Below are positions 6,999 through 15,135 of a stretch of DNA of 64,000 nt, piece after piece. How positions within the stretch are numbered: the first letter of the stretch is position 1; each line of letters starts with the position of its first letter. The notes beneath the pieces are model-generated. The model did not search any database. It worked only from the letters and a program-made list of their open reading frames with translations, and was not told the origin of the DNA. The stretch is taken from assembly GCA_964503715.1 (NCBI GenBank), contig CAZDAD010000002.1, forward strand, positions 29,401 through 93,400. Direction: 5' to 3'. This DNA comes from JARIHD01 sp964503715. Its GTDB lineage: Bacteria; Patescibacteriota; Saccharimonadia; Saccharimonadales; UBA4665. The position numbers were made by a program, and so were the translations under genes.

Positions 6999-7997
6999 AT
7001 GAAAAATATGTTGGTTACGGGTGGTGCTGGATTCATAGGCTCAAATTTTGTGCGCTATACACTCGATAATCATTCTGAGTACAGAGTTACAGTGCTTGAT
7101 AAGCTCACCTATGCTGGCAACATCAACAACCTCAGTGATAGAGCAGGGCAGTTCGACTTCGTGGAGGGCGACATTTGCGACAAGGACCTAGTTGATAGTC
7201 TGGTCCAGCAGTGCGATATAGTGGTTCACTTTGCCGCTGAAAGTCACAACGATAACTCACTGCGTAACCCAATGATTTTTGTACAGACTAATTTGGTCGG
7301 TACGACAACACTACTTGAGGCGGTGCGCAGATTCAACAAGCGTTTTCATCATGTATCGACCGATGAGGTCTTTGGCGATTTAGCGCTTGACTCTGATGAC
7401 CAGTTTACGGAGAATTCGGCTATGAATCCATCGACTCCGTATTCGGCTACCAAGGCAGGCTCAGACATGTTAGTCAAGGCGTGGATAAAATCATTCGGCA
7501 TTCAGGCGACAATGTCGAACTGTTCAAATAACTTCGGACCATATCAGCACATCGAAAAGTATATTCCTAGGGTCATAACGAGCGTAATTGCGGGCTATCG
7601 GCCAAAGCTGCACAGTCAAGGAGAGGGTGTTCGTGATTGGTTGCACGTAGATGATCACAGCAGGGCAGTGCATATGATTATCGAAAGGGGAAGGGTAGGC
7701 GAACTATATCTGATTGGCGGCGGGCACGAGCAAAACAATAAGTATATTATGGAAACTTTATTGCAACTGATGGGCCAACCAAAAGATGCGTTTGACTATA
7801 CCTCTGATAGGCCAGCTAACGACCGTCGATACTCGATAGATACTTCAAAAATCCAGCGTGAGCTAGGCTGGCGGCCTAAGCGTACGGAGTTACTGAGTGA
7901 GCTTAATGAGATTATTGATTGGTATAGGTCTAATCAAGCTTGGTGGCAGGGTGAGAAAGCCTCTATAGAGGCAGCCTACGCTGTTGAGGGTCGCTAG
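6999..7997 (+). CDS. rmlB: dTDP-glucose 4,6-dehydratase
   Basis: 332 residues. It converts dTDP-glucose to dTDP-4-keto-6-deoxyglucose with bound NAD, the second step to dTDP-rhamnose and related surface sugars. The NAD motif GGAGFIG lies at 8-14, the TDE catalytic triplet at 121-123, and the YxxxK pair at Y148/K152 (YSATK). I chose the ATG at 6999 rather than 6990 because the earlier ATG overlaps the -10 box. No rmlA, C or D gene is next to it, so it stands alone here. The conserved HVDRS segment reads HNDNS, a modest deviation. Confidence 0.88.
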   Translation: MKNMLVTGGAGFIGSNFVRYTLDNHSEYRVTVLDKLTYAGNINNLSDRAGQFDFVEGDICDKDLVDSLVQQCDIVVHFAAESHNDNSLRNPMIFVQTNLVGTTTLLEAVRRFNKRFHHVSTDEVFGDLALDSDDQFTENSAMNPSTPYSATKAGSDMLVKAWIKSFGIQATMSNCSNNFGPYQHIEKYIPRVITSVIAGYRPKLHSQGEGVRDWLHVDDHSRAVHMIIERGRVGELYLIGGGHEQNNKYIMETLLQLMGQPKDAFDYTSDRPANDRRYSIDTSKIQRELGWRPKRTELLSELNEIIDWYRSNQAWWQGEKASIEAAYAVEGR

Positions 7998-8007
7998 TCC
8001 CCTTAGA

Positions 8008-9069
8008 TTACATTGACAGGCTAGGGTTTACCTCTAGGGTGAGAGGATTGGCAGGAGCACGATCTAATAGATGGTGGAACGAGCCGAGAGCGGCAATCAT
8101 TGCGCCATTATCACCACATAACTTTAGGTCGGTGTATCTAATGGGGATAGGTAATCTTTCTGCTAGCTGACGCCTAAGTTCGGTGTTAGCAGCTACGCCA
8201 CCGCCGATTACAACTGAACGTGGCGAGAACTCCTCAAAGGCAAGCATAACTTTGTCGACAATTGTTTCGCAGGCTGTCGACTGGAAACTGGCTGCGATAT
8301 CTGCCTTCTGAGGGGCGTTTAGAAGCCCTGGGAGCTCGATTGAGGGCAGAGAGTAGTCTTTTCCCACTAATTCTTGCGAAAGCCTTAGAACGGCTGTCTT
8401 GAGGCCTGAGAAGCTAAAGTCATAGCGCCCCTGCATATGTGCCTTGGGCAGTTGATACGACCTGGGGTTGCCCGACTCTGCTAGGCGAGCAACATTTATA
8501 CCACCAGGGTAGGGGAGGCCGATGATTTTTGCCACTTTATCAAAGGCTTCGCCTATGGCGTCATCTTGAGTACGACCGAGTAAGGTGTAATCGAAGTGGT
8601 CTCGCCATAATACTAACTGACTATGTCCACCACTCACAATCACGCCTAACATCGGAAACTCTGGCTGCTTGGACGGCAAAGCATATCCTTCGATAGTGCT
8701 TTCAGTTAAGAAGTTGGCGTAGATATGGCCTTCGACATGGTTGACGGCATAGAGCGGCTTGTTGTGGGTGAGGGCTAGCGTCCTGGCGGTTAGTACGCCA
8801 ATCAGCAAACTGCCCAGTAAGCCTGCACCATAGGTGACGGCAATAGCGTCGATATCGTCCCAATCACAATCAGCAACTTCTAGGGCTTCATGGATAACGG
8901 GCAGAATGGCCTCGATGTGACTGCGGGCTGCAATCTCAGGGATAACACCACCGTACTTGGCGTGCAAATCCATGCTGCTAGCGACTACATTGCTCAGTAA
9001 CCGATAGCCATCTTCTACGACTGACGCCGCAGTTTCGTCACAACTTGACTCTATGCCCAGAACTTTCAT
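8008..9069 (-). CDS. tsaD: tRNA N6-threonylcarbamoyladenosine transferase
   Basis: 353 residues from the ATG at 9067-9069. It is the catalytic subunit of the t6A machinery, which modifies A37 of ANN-decoding tRNAs. The ASKHA fold signatures are clear: MKVLGIESSCDETA at the N-terminus, the metal-binding NHVEGHIY, the VSGGHSQLVL loop, and GGVAANTELR near the end. A longer reading to 9150 is rejected because its first 27 codons would overlap the divergent murE promoter and match no family sequence. Confidence 0.95.
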   Translation of the reverse strand: MKVLGIESSCDETAASVVEDGYRLLSNVVASSMDLHAKYGGVIPEIAARSHIEAILPVIHEALEVADCDWDDIDAIAVTYGAGLLGSLLIGVLTARTLALTHNKPLYAVNHVEGHIYANFLTESTIEGYALPSKQPEFPMLGVIVSGGHSQLVLWRDHFDYTLLGRTQDDAIGEAFDKVAKIIGLPYPGGINVARLAESGNPRSYQLPKAHMQGRYDFSFSGLKTAVLRLSQELVGKDYSLPSIELPGLLNAPQKADIAASFQSTACETIVDKVMLAFEEFSPRSVVIGGGVAANTELRRQLAERLPIPIRYTDLKLCGDNGAMIAALGSFHHLLDRAPANPLTLEVNPSLSM

Positions 9070-9076
9070 ATCTGAT

Positions 9077-9082
9077 ATTCTA
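9077..9082 (-). promoter_or_regulatory. -10 box before tsaD
   Basis: TAGAAT on the minus strand ends 7 nt before the tsaD ATG, predicting a leaderless transcript. Confidence 0.55.
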
Positions 9083-9127
9083 GCACGCCAACCCCTATGG
9101 GCGTAGTCACGACCTATGCTCAGGCTA

Positions 9128-9133
9128 TATACT
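9128..9133 (+). promoter_or_regulatory. -10 box before murE
   Basis: TATACT ends 7 nt before the ATG at 9141. It is divergent from the tsaD promoter only 46 bp away. Confidence 0.55.
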
Positions 9134-9140
9134 GTTAACC

Positions 9141-10511
9141 ATGCGATCATTACTCAAGAAACTTATACCTCGAAAAGCTTTTCAAGAAATTGCCCCAACG
9201 GGTCACTTGGCTGAAGCCGTAATCTATAACGCTATCAGTAACTTTCCTGCCAAAGGCCTAAAAGTCATAGGCGTGACAGGTACCAACGGCAAGACCAGTA
9301 CGGCTTTTATAATTCACCGAATGCTGCATGAGGCGGGTTACAAGGTTGGGCTCATGACAACCGTTGCTTACGGCGTTGGTATGGAGATCAAACCCCAAAT
9401 TGAACACATGACAACCGTATCCGTTCCTGAGCTAATGAAGCGCTTCAAATGGATGCGCTCTGAAGGCGCGGAGTGGCTAGTTCTTGAGGTAACAAGCCAC
9501 GCTTTGGCACAGCACCGAGTCTGGGGTGTACCGTTCGAGATAGCAGTCATGACTAACGTGACCCATGAGCATCTTGATTATCACGGAACGTTTGAGCGCT
9601 ACATAGATGCCAAGCGTAGCCTGTTCGTTTTGGCTAATCACAACAAAAAAGGTCGCAAAATTGGCATCATCAACGCCGAGGATCCTAACGCTAATCTGTT
9701 CTCGGCGGCTATTCAAAATCCTGTTACCTATGGTACAGATAGTGCCGATATCAAAGCGACAGACATCGACCTCTCACCAGATGGTGTCAAATATACGGCA
9801 ACCCATCTTGATAGGACTTATCACATCAAATGCGCCCTCCCAGGTAGCTTTAATGTCTACAACTCAATGGCGGCGATTGGAGTCGGTGAGGCACTAGGTC
9901 TCACTACTGAACAGATAGAGCAGGGTATTGGTGCGCTAGAAGGAGTCGAGGGTCGAATGAACCGAATCGATGAGGGCCAAGACTTTAGCGTTATCGTAGA
10001 TTACGCTCATACCCCCGACAGCTTCGAGAAATTATTTAAAGATATGAGACCAGTGGTCAAAGGCAAGCTAATTGTTGTGTTTGGCTCGGCTGGTCGTCGT
10101 GATGAGGCCAAGCGCTCAGTTCAGGGCAGGTTGGCTGGCGAATATGCCGACGAAGTTATTATTACCGAAGAAGACGATCGTGATTGTGATGGCGATGAAA
10201 TTATGGATCAGATTGCCAAGGGTGCCGAAACGGCTGGCAAAGTACGTGATGAGAATATGCTCCTTGTCCACAATAGATCCGAAGCTATTCAGTATGCCAT
10301 CGACAGAGCGGGCAAGGGCGATACGGTTATGTTGCTTGGTAAAGGTCATGAGAAAGATATATTGCGCAACGGTCCCAAGGCGGCCGAAATGCGCCACCTT
10401 CAACAAGATGACCATAACCCCGACAGAGTGACCGAGTTTCCGTGGGACGAAATTGCTACAGCTCGCGCTGCTGTGTTGAATCGACTTAAGAGAGATACTA
10501 GGGCGAACTAG
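9141..10511 (+). CDS. murE: Mur ligase family protein, MurE-like
   Basis: 456 residues. MurE adds the third amino acid to UDP-MurNAc-L-Ala-D-Glu in peptidoglycan synthesis. The ATP loop GTNGKT is at 47-52, followed by the Mur signatures EVTSHAL, NVTHEHLDYHG, and the C-domain VDYAHTPDS and FGSAGRRDEAKR. Two points are odd. The P-loop lies near residue 50, whereas MurE enzymes usually have about 100 residues before it, so the UDP-binding domain is largely missing. The residues that select meso-DAP (DNPR) or Lys read EDDRDCDGDE, so the amino acid added cannot be predicted. Its stop codon shares a CTAG with the convergent arginase gene. Confidence 0.82.
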   Translation: MRSLLKKLIPRKAFQEIAPTGHLAEAVIYNAISNFPAKGLKVIGVTGTNGKTSTAFIIHRMLHEAGYKVGLMTTVAYGVGMEIKPQIEHMTTVSVPELMKRFKWMRSEGAEWLVLEVTSHALAQHRVWGVPFEIAVMTNVTHEHLDYHGTFERYIDAKRSLFVLANHNKKGRKIGIINAEDPNANLFSAAIQNPVTYGTDSADIKATDIDLSPDGVKYTATHLDRTYHIKCALPGSFNVYNSMAAIGVGEALGLTTEQIEQGIGALEGVEGRMNRIDEGQDFSVIVDYAHTPDSFEKLFKDMRPVVKGKLIVVFGSAGRRDEAKRSVQGRLAGEYADEVIITEEDDRDCDGDEIMDQIAKGAETAGKVRDENMLLVHNRSEAIQYAIDRAGKGDTVMLLGKGHEKDILRNGPKAAEMRHLQQDDHNPDRVTEFPWDEIATARAAVLNRLKRDTRAN

Positions 10512-11452
10512 TTCTTATTGCGCTCGAGGTAGTGGGTGTACCAACTATAATTGCCGCCCAGCAGGGTAGCTATGAGTTCAACGGCTAGCTCACCAGTTTT
10601 GCCCTCTATGTCTTGTAGAGGGTTGTACTCGACAACATCCACGCCAATCACGTTGGCCTTAGAGGCGATATGCTCAGCGATAGCTGTTACCTCACGGTAT
10701 GTTAGGCCCTTCTTGTTCGGCATACCTGCACCTGGCGCATAGACTGCATCAATTGAATCCAGGTCAATACTAACCCAGATGTTCTCAACTCGAACCGCTA
10801 GCTCATCAATCTTGTCTAATAGCGGTGCCAGACCATATTTCATGAGGTCGAGCATCGTGAAAGCGGCTAAATTCTCATCTCTTATGAGGTCAATCTCCGA
10901 TTGGTCGAGGTCACAGCCTGCTATGTGTAGCAAGTTCTCTTTGGGCAGTTTAATTTGTTCGCCATAGACATGCGCTAGGGCGGGTGAACCAAAGCCCATT
11001 ACCGAGGCCAACTGCATACCATGGATATTGCCTGTCGGAGTATTGTCGTCAGTATTCATATCTCCATGAGCGTCGAGGTATATAACGCCTATTTTGCCGT
11101 CTACAGCTACCGACGCACCCGAGCACGCACCCAGGAATATAGAGTGATCTCCACCTAATACCACAGCCTTACTGCCACTACGAACCGCCTGGTCAACAAG
11201 TCCAGCGGTTTTCTCTGATACAGCCACAACTTCGTCAAGTCGCCTGAGTCTAGGGTTACCCACAGGCACAAGATGACGATCTTTCACGGGAACGTTGCCC
11301 ATATCCTGGACGCTAAAGCCTGCGCTCTCGAGCTTTTCTACAATACCCTGGTATCGGTAGGTGTCCGTGCCCATGCTGACGCCAAGATTCTCAGCGCCCA
11401 AATCCATTGGTACACCAACAATTGTTAGAGGAGTTTTTTCGGTCTCATTCAT
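10508..11452 (-). CDS. Arginase / ureohydrolase family
   Basis: 314 residues. The family hydrolyses arginine (or agmatine) to urea plus ornithine (or putrescine) with a binuclear Mn centre. Metal ligands are visible in GGDHS, DAHGDMN and SIDLDSID. The long NTPTGNIHGMQLAS segment after the DAHGD motif resembles arginases (loop with SGNLHG) more than agmatinases, so arginase is the better guess. In a reduced genome this could feed on host arginine or affect host pH; that is inference. A minus-strand TATCAT lies 6 nt before the ATG. Confidence 0.85.
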   Translation of the reverse strand: MNETEKTPLTIVGVPMDLGAENLGVSMGTDTYRYQGIVEKLESAGFSVQDMGNVPVKDRHLVPVGNPRLRRLDEVVAVSEKTAGLVDQAVRSGSKAVVLGGDHSIFLGACSGASVAVDGKIGVIYLDAHGDMNTDDNTPTGNIHGMQLASVMGFGSPALAHVYGEQIKLPKENLLHIAGCDLDQSEIDLIRDENLAAFTMLDLMKYGLAPLLDKIDELAVRVENIWVSIDLDSIDAVYAPGAGMPNKKGLTYREVTAIAEHIASKANVIGVDVVEYNPLQDIEGKTGELAVELIATLLGGNYSWYTHYLERNKN

Positions 11453-11458
11453 GCGTTT

Positions 11459-11464
11459 ATGATA
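11459..11464 (-). promoter_or_regulatory. -10 box before the arginase gene
   Basis: TATCAT on the minus strand, 6 nt before the start codon at 11452. Confidence 0.4.
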
Positions 11465-11488
11465 CCACGCAAGGCTGCCACAAGGGAC

Positions 11489-12022
11489 TTATATATCCTT
11501 GTATTGGGGATTATCTAGTAGCCATTTGACCTGCTCCCAGTTTGTGGCAACGGTCATCACTTTGAGATCTTTTGGTTTTGGCTTTTTTGTCGGATTGAAG
11601 AGTATGCGGTTAGCAGTACAGAGCGGCATGAGTGACAGGGTATCGGCTCTGTCATCGACAAAACTGCCGAGGTATAGTCTGTGGGCAAGTTGGGCTTTGT
11701 CTTCGATTGCCCTGCAAAAGTGTAGATTGGCCTCATCGAGCTTTGTTCGCTCAAAGAACCGATGGGCGTAGAGCCATTCTCTTGTGCGCTGCTCAACTAG
11801 TTCGCTGCATTTTGATATCAGGTGGACTTGATCCCAACGGGGGCTTAGGCACAGGTCACCAATTGCCGAAATAGCACCTTTTACCTCTGGCGCTTCGAGG
11901 TAATTCTTGCTTAATAGGGATTTTGTGTAATCCTGTGGGTCATCACCTATCACGACTCGACCAATATCAATGCCAACTCTCGGCAGTACATAGATAGGGG
12001 ACTTATTTTGTTTTTCTCTCAT
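11489..12022 (-). CDS. Small HAD-like protein of unknown function
   Basis: 177 residues. VGIDIGRVVIGDD resembles a HAD motif I with the nucleophilic Asp but not the second Asp, HLISK resembles motif II, and GSFVDDRADTL resembles motif IV with paired Asp. The order and spacing fit a small, capless HAD hydrolase or nucleotidase-like protein, but I cannot assign a substrate. It is divergent from the kinase-module operon, and the repeated motif AATGCTAA occurs in both halves of the shared promoter region. Confidence 0.5.
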   Translation of the reverse strand: MREKQNKSPIYVLPRVGIDIGRVVIGDDPQDYTKSLLSKNYLEAPEVKGAISAIGDLCLSPRWDQVHLISKCSELVEQRTREWLYAHRFFERTKLDEANLHFCRAIEDKAQLAHRLYLGSFVDDRADTLSLMPLCTANRILFNPTKKPKPKDLKVMTVATNWEQVKWLLDNPQYKDI

Positions 12023-12048
12023 GTAGTAATGCTAAGTATATCATTAGA

Positions 12049-12077
12049 TTGACAAAATAGCATAAAAATGCTAATGT
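12049..12077 (+). promoter_or_regulatory. Promoter of the kinase-module operon with dyad in the spacer
   Basis: TTGACA (12049-12054), 17 bp, TAATGT (12072-12077). The spacer contains TAGCAT-AAAA-ATGCTA (12058-12073), a perfect inverted repeat that a regulator could bind. Confidence 0.5.
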
Positions 12078-12109
12078 AAATAGGTATTTGATTCCGATTG
12101 CGACAAGAT

Positions 12110-12697
12110 ATGGACAACACAAACAACATACCCATTATAGCCCTAAAAGACCTAGCCAAGGTAGGGGTTCCGTTTAGTTTACGTCGAGATGACCTTGCGG
12201 ATACCTACTTAAGCACTAATCAGACAGTTTATGTTGTTCCTCGCTCAGAACACGACTTCTCAGCCATGGTAGAATTTTCCAAATTAGGTCTGTCTATCAG
12301 TCGGCCGGTTAAGTTTGATGACGGTCGACAGGCCGTAGCATATCCTAAGCAGTCTGAACTGGTTAGCTTCAGCGCATTACTTAGTTCTTCTATTGATGAC
12401 GAAGAAGGCCAGCGATTTATCACTGAAGTAGCTCTCAAGCTACGCCGTGAGCTTGAGGCCATCAAGGACCACCTTGGCGCTCTTCCAAACATCGATAATA
12501 CCGATGATATCGTTTTTGATAGAACTACTGGACGTGTCGAAATACTACCCCCATACCTCATGGACAAGACCAAGTTGCCCCAAGAAGTCATCGATTCCAT
12601 CCAGCAAAGCGCTATGAAAATGTTCGCAGAAAGCCCAGTGTTGGCTGGCACTGTTCATAACTGCTTCATGGACGCTCGGGAGGCCTACGATGAGTAA
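12110..12697 (+). CDS. Uncharacterised protein, first copy of a duplicated kinase-partner family
   Basis: 195 residues with no family I recognise, no signal peptide or membrane helix. It is a diverged paralogue of the protein at 14566-15135: both share a TVYVVP/AIYVKP strand, then H-D-(F/Y)-A, a G-L-S step, and an (I/V)-(E)-(I/F)-(L/V)-PPY element near residue 145. Each copy is followed directly by an atypical kinase gene, here overlapping it by 8 nt. The ATG at 12110 follows a good promoter; an in-frame TTG at 12098 is less likely. A role as kinase substrate, regulator or partner is suggested by co-duplication only. Confidence 0.75.
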   Translation: MDNTNNIPIIALKDLAKVGVPFSLRRDDLADTYLSTNQTVYVVPRSEHDFSAMVEFSKLGLSISRPVKFDDGRQAVAYPKQSELVSFSALLSSSIDDEEGQRFITEVALKLRRELEAIKDHLGALPNIDNTDDIVFDRTTGRVEILPPYLMDKTKLPQEVIDSIQQSAMKMFAESPVLAGTVHNCFMDAREAYDE

Positions 12698-13646
12698 GCG
12701 CCATAACAAACTTCGAGGACGTGAGTTTTTGGCTAACCCCAATTTTATGGCCGAGACAGAGCATCGCTTAGCTTTGCTGGACGGCTTGAACGACGCTCTG
12801 GGCTATGTAGGGCACGATAAACTTTACTTTACTCGTGAGCGTAATGCCGCCAAGGTCAGTAGTGGTCATAATGTGTTCCCTGCATGTGACATGAACGCTC
12901 TATCTGGCAAAAATGGTAACCAGGTGTTTGTAAAACATTACATGCCCAGCAAGGGCAAAGAAGCTCAGCATGAAGTTGAAAATCTCAAGCGTGCCGCTAC
13001 TATACTTGAAAGCACAGATGAACATGGTCTATCTATGCATGTTATAAGGCCACACAAGGAAGGGGTTTACGCTGTTGAAAAATATGGTTTTGCAGTGACA
13101 ACGGACTATTTACCCAATCTAGTAACGATGGATCATGAGCTGCATCGAATGACTCAGGCAGAATGGCCCTACGCACTACAGTACATGGGTCTTTTCGCAG
13201 GGCTTCTTCACGGCCGTGGAGTCATATCTGGTGATTTACAACCCAAAAATATTGGTCAGCGATTTAATGCTGCCTTCATGCAGACTAGCGGTCTATCTCA
13301 AGAACTAGGTGTTTCATGGGGCCAACCGGTCTTTTTTGACCCAGAGAAGTCGAAGTTTTTTGATCCAAATAATAATTCTACCCGACAGGAATATAGCCAG
13401 GCTTGTCGTGAAGATGTTACAACCTTGCTGAAATCTCTGGTTAGCGAAGGTTACATGCATCAGAATGATATCGGCAATCGTAACGAGTTTGAAGAATTTG
13501 TATTGCAGAATTTTATGGCAGCCTATGTATATGCTGGTGGCATTGAGGACATACTCGATGATGATAGACATTGGAACGCTATTTACAACCAAGTTGCAAT
13601 GCCTAAGGGCTACATTGCACCTAAATCTCGAAGAGGGAAGCGTTAA
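12690..13646 (+). CDS. Atypical protein-kinase-like protein, copy 1
   Basis: 318 residues. A kinase-like order of motifs is visible: QVFVKHY with K82 as the candidate ATP-binding Lys, E95 in the next helix, catalytic-loop-like SGDLQPKNIG with D182 and N187, and a metal-binding FFDPE with D217 in place of DFG. The His that normally precedes the catalytic Asp (HxD) is Ser. This resembles Kdo/RIO/aminoglycoside-type kinases more than eukaryotic Ser/Thr kinases. The paralogue at 15125 has its Lys, Asp and Asn at the same residue numbers. It overlaps the preceding partner gene by 8 nt. Activity and target are unknown. Confidence 0.7.
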   Translation: MSKRHNKLRGREFLANPNFMAETEHRLALLDGLNDALGYVGHDKLYFTRERNAAKVSSGHNVFPACDMNALSGKNGNQVFVKHYMPSKGKEAQHEVENLKRAATILESTDEHGLSMHVIRPHKEGVYAVEKYGFAVTTDYLPNLVTMDHELHRMTQAEWPYALQYMGLFAGLLHGRGVISGDLQPKNIGQRFNAAFMQTSGLSQELGVSWGQPVFFDPEKSKFFDPNNNSTRQEYSQACREDVTTLLKSLVSEGYMHQNDIGNRNEFEEFVLQNFMAAYVYAGGIEDILDDDRHWNAIYNQVAMPKGYIAPKSRRGKR

Positions 13647-14273
13647 GTGGGTGGCAAAGAAGTTGTCATAGCTTGTGTCGCTCCGCCAATGGCGGATGTT
13701 GCTATTAGGCGCGACAAGACACTTCACAAGATGCCCGAATGGGCGATGGTTTACCCCGCCCCAGACAAGCTGGCTGCCGAACACACTCCAGGCATAGTGA
13801 CCAAAGAAAATGGTGAAAAATTATTATTCCTAGGATTCGACAAGAGGACCCCCTGGGAACAGTTAACGGGCAACGAGAAGATTAAGTATGGTTGTGTTGA
13901 CTGTTTTGGTAAGATGGTTGAAGTTGGTCCCAAGAACAAGCAAAATCATACTAGTTGGGACGATGTCCAGAGTGACCCAACATTTCACTACAACTTGGCC
14001 ACAATCTTGGCCCGCCCAGACGAAATATATCCAGACCAGTCGCAGAACCCGCAGGCTCTTAACCATTGGAAAGATGGCGTGGTGCTCAACTTTGTTAAAC
14101 ATGGCTATGTAAAGAATCTTGATACACCGCTAACTCGACGTGCAGGCCGAGAATATGCTTATGAGTCTACAATTGTGTCTGTCAAGTATTGCAACGATGG
14201 CAGCAATTACACACTGACCAGTGTTGTGCACCGCATACCTCCGACCAAAAAAATCATGAAGGGTTTGGAGTAG
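13647..14273 (+). CDS. Uncharacterised protein in the kinase-module operon
   Basis: 208 residues, GTG start immediately after the kinase stop codon. I do not recognise a family. It is soluble, rich in Lys, Trp and Asn, with a CVDCFGK segment near the middle (two Cys) and a C-terminal stretch that looks like alternating strands and then a basic tail. Position and zero spacing place it in the same transcript as the first kinase. Confidence 0.65.
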   Translation: MGGKEVVIACVAPPMADVAIRRDKTLHKMPEWAMVYPAPDKLAAEHTPGIVTKENGEKLLFLGFDKRTPWEQLTGNEKIKYGCVDCFGKMVEVGPKNKQNHTSWDDVQSDPTFHYNLATILARPDEIYPDQSQNPQALNHWKDGVVLNFVKHGYVKNLDTPLTRRAGREYAYESTIVSVKYCNDGSNYTLTSVVHRIPPTKKIMKGLE

Positions 14274-14276
14274 AAT
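14271..14276 (+). promoter_or_regulatory. Possible internal -10 box
   Basis: TAGAAT overlaps the stop codon of the preceding gene and ends 6 nt before the ATG at 14283, the spacing seen at many leaderless genes in this window. It could start a separate transcript for the second module. Confidence 0.35.
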
Positions 14277-14282
14277 AAGGGT

Positions 14283-14576
14283 ATGACTAACTGGGCTGCT
14301 CTAAAACAATTGCTGCTAAGATGGGACTTTGCGTATAGCCCTTTCACTGACTTCTTGGAGATGCGGGATCAGAAGGTCTTCGAACTCTCAGACGGTGAGT
14401 TAAGGGCCGAAGCCATTGGGGCTGCGGAAGTTATCTTTGAGATAGCCTCTGGTGATCCTATGGCCCTAACCATGACAGATGCCTATCAGTATCTTGGTGA
14501 TATCGATGACAATATGACCAAAGAGCTAGTTGTTGATAAAGTGGTTAAATACTTGGACAAAAATTATGAACGGTAA
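14283..14576 (+). CDS. Small uncharacterised acidic protein
   Basis: 97 residues, predicted mostly helical and acidic, no membrane segment and no family I recognise. It lies between the two kinase modules and overlaps the next gene by 11 nt, which suggests translational coupling with the second partner protein. Confidence 0.6.
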   Translation: MTNWAALKQLLLRWDFAYSPFTDFLEMRDQKVFELSDGELRAEAIGAAEVIFEIASGDPMALTMTDAYQYLGDIDDNMTKELVVDKVVKYLDKNYER

Positions 14577-15135
14577 CAGCTATATAACTGCACCAGACAA
14601 TCTGAGGAAAGTCAGTTTCCCTCACGCTGTGCGCAACGATGGCAAAGCCGATACATTTACTGATAATGAGGGAGCAATCTACGTGAAACCTCTAGCTCTA
14701 CACGACTATGCAGCTACTCAGGCACTAGTTGAGGCTGGCTTAAGCCAGGCGCGTATTGCCACTGCCGATGGTTCAAATGAGTATGTAGCTTTCGGACATA
14801 AGAGCGACCTTGTTACTCTATCATCTTTGATGAATGCCGTTAGGGTTGGCGGCAGTTACGATGATGCGCTAATTATTCTATCTAAGGTTGTTAATATCTA
14901 CCGTCAAACCAAGGCCCAACTAGGCTTTGTTCCCCTTGTATCAGGTGGTGATGGCATTGCGTATGACCAATTTACTGACAGTGTTGAATTCGTACCCCCT
15001 TATAGTACCTCTGAAGAGGTGACGGCCAATGGGGCCGTTGCAGAGCTAGCGGAGGTTATGGCGGCTCGAGAAGATACAGACGATGCGGAAGTGGTCCGTA
15101 ACCTATTTACTGTGGCGGTGCATCATGAAGCCTAA
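14566..15135 (+). CDS. Uncharacterised protein, second copy of the kinase-partner family
   Basis: 189 residues, paralogue of the protein at 12110-12697 with conserved order of elements (ADTF/ADTY, YVKP/YVVP, SDLVTLSSLM/SELVSFSALL, FVPPY/ILPPY). The ATG at 14566 is preferred over an upstream in-frame start that would overlap the previous gene by about 45 nt. The last codons overlap the second kinase gene by 11 nt, the same arrangement as copy 1. Unknown function. Confidence 0.75.
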   Translation: MNGNSYITAPDNLRKVSFPHAVRNDGKADTFTDNEGAIYVKPLALHDYAATQALVEAGLSQARIATADGSNEYVAFGHKSDLVTLSSLMNAVRVGGSYDDALIILSKVVNIYRQTKAQLGFVPLVSGGDGIAYDQFTDSVEFVPPYSTSEEVTANGAVAELAEVMAAREDTDDAEVVRNLFTVAVHHEA

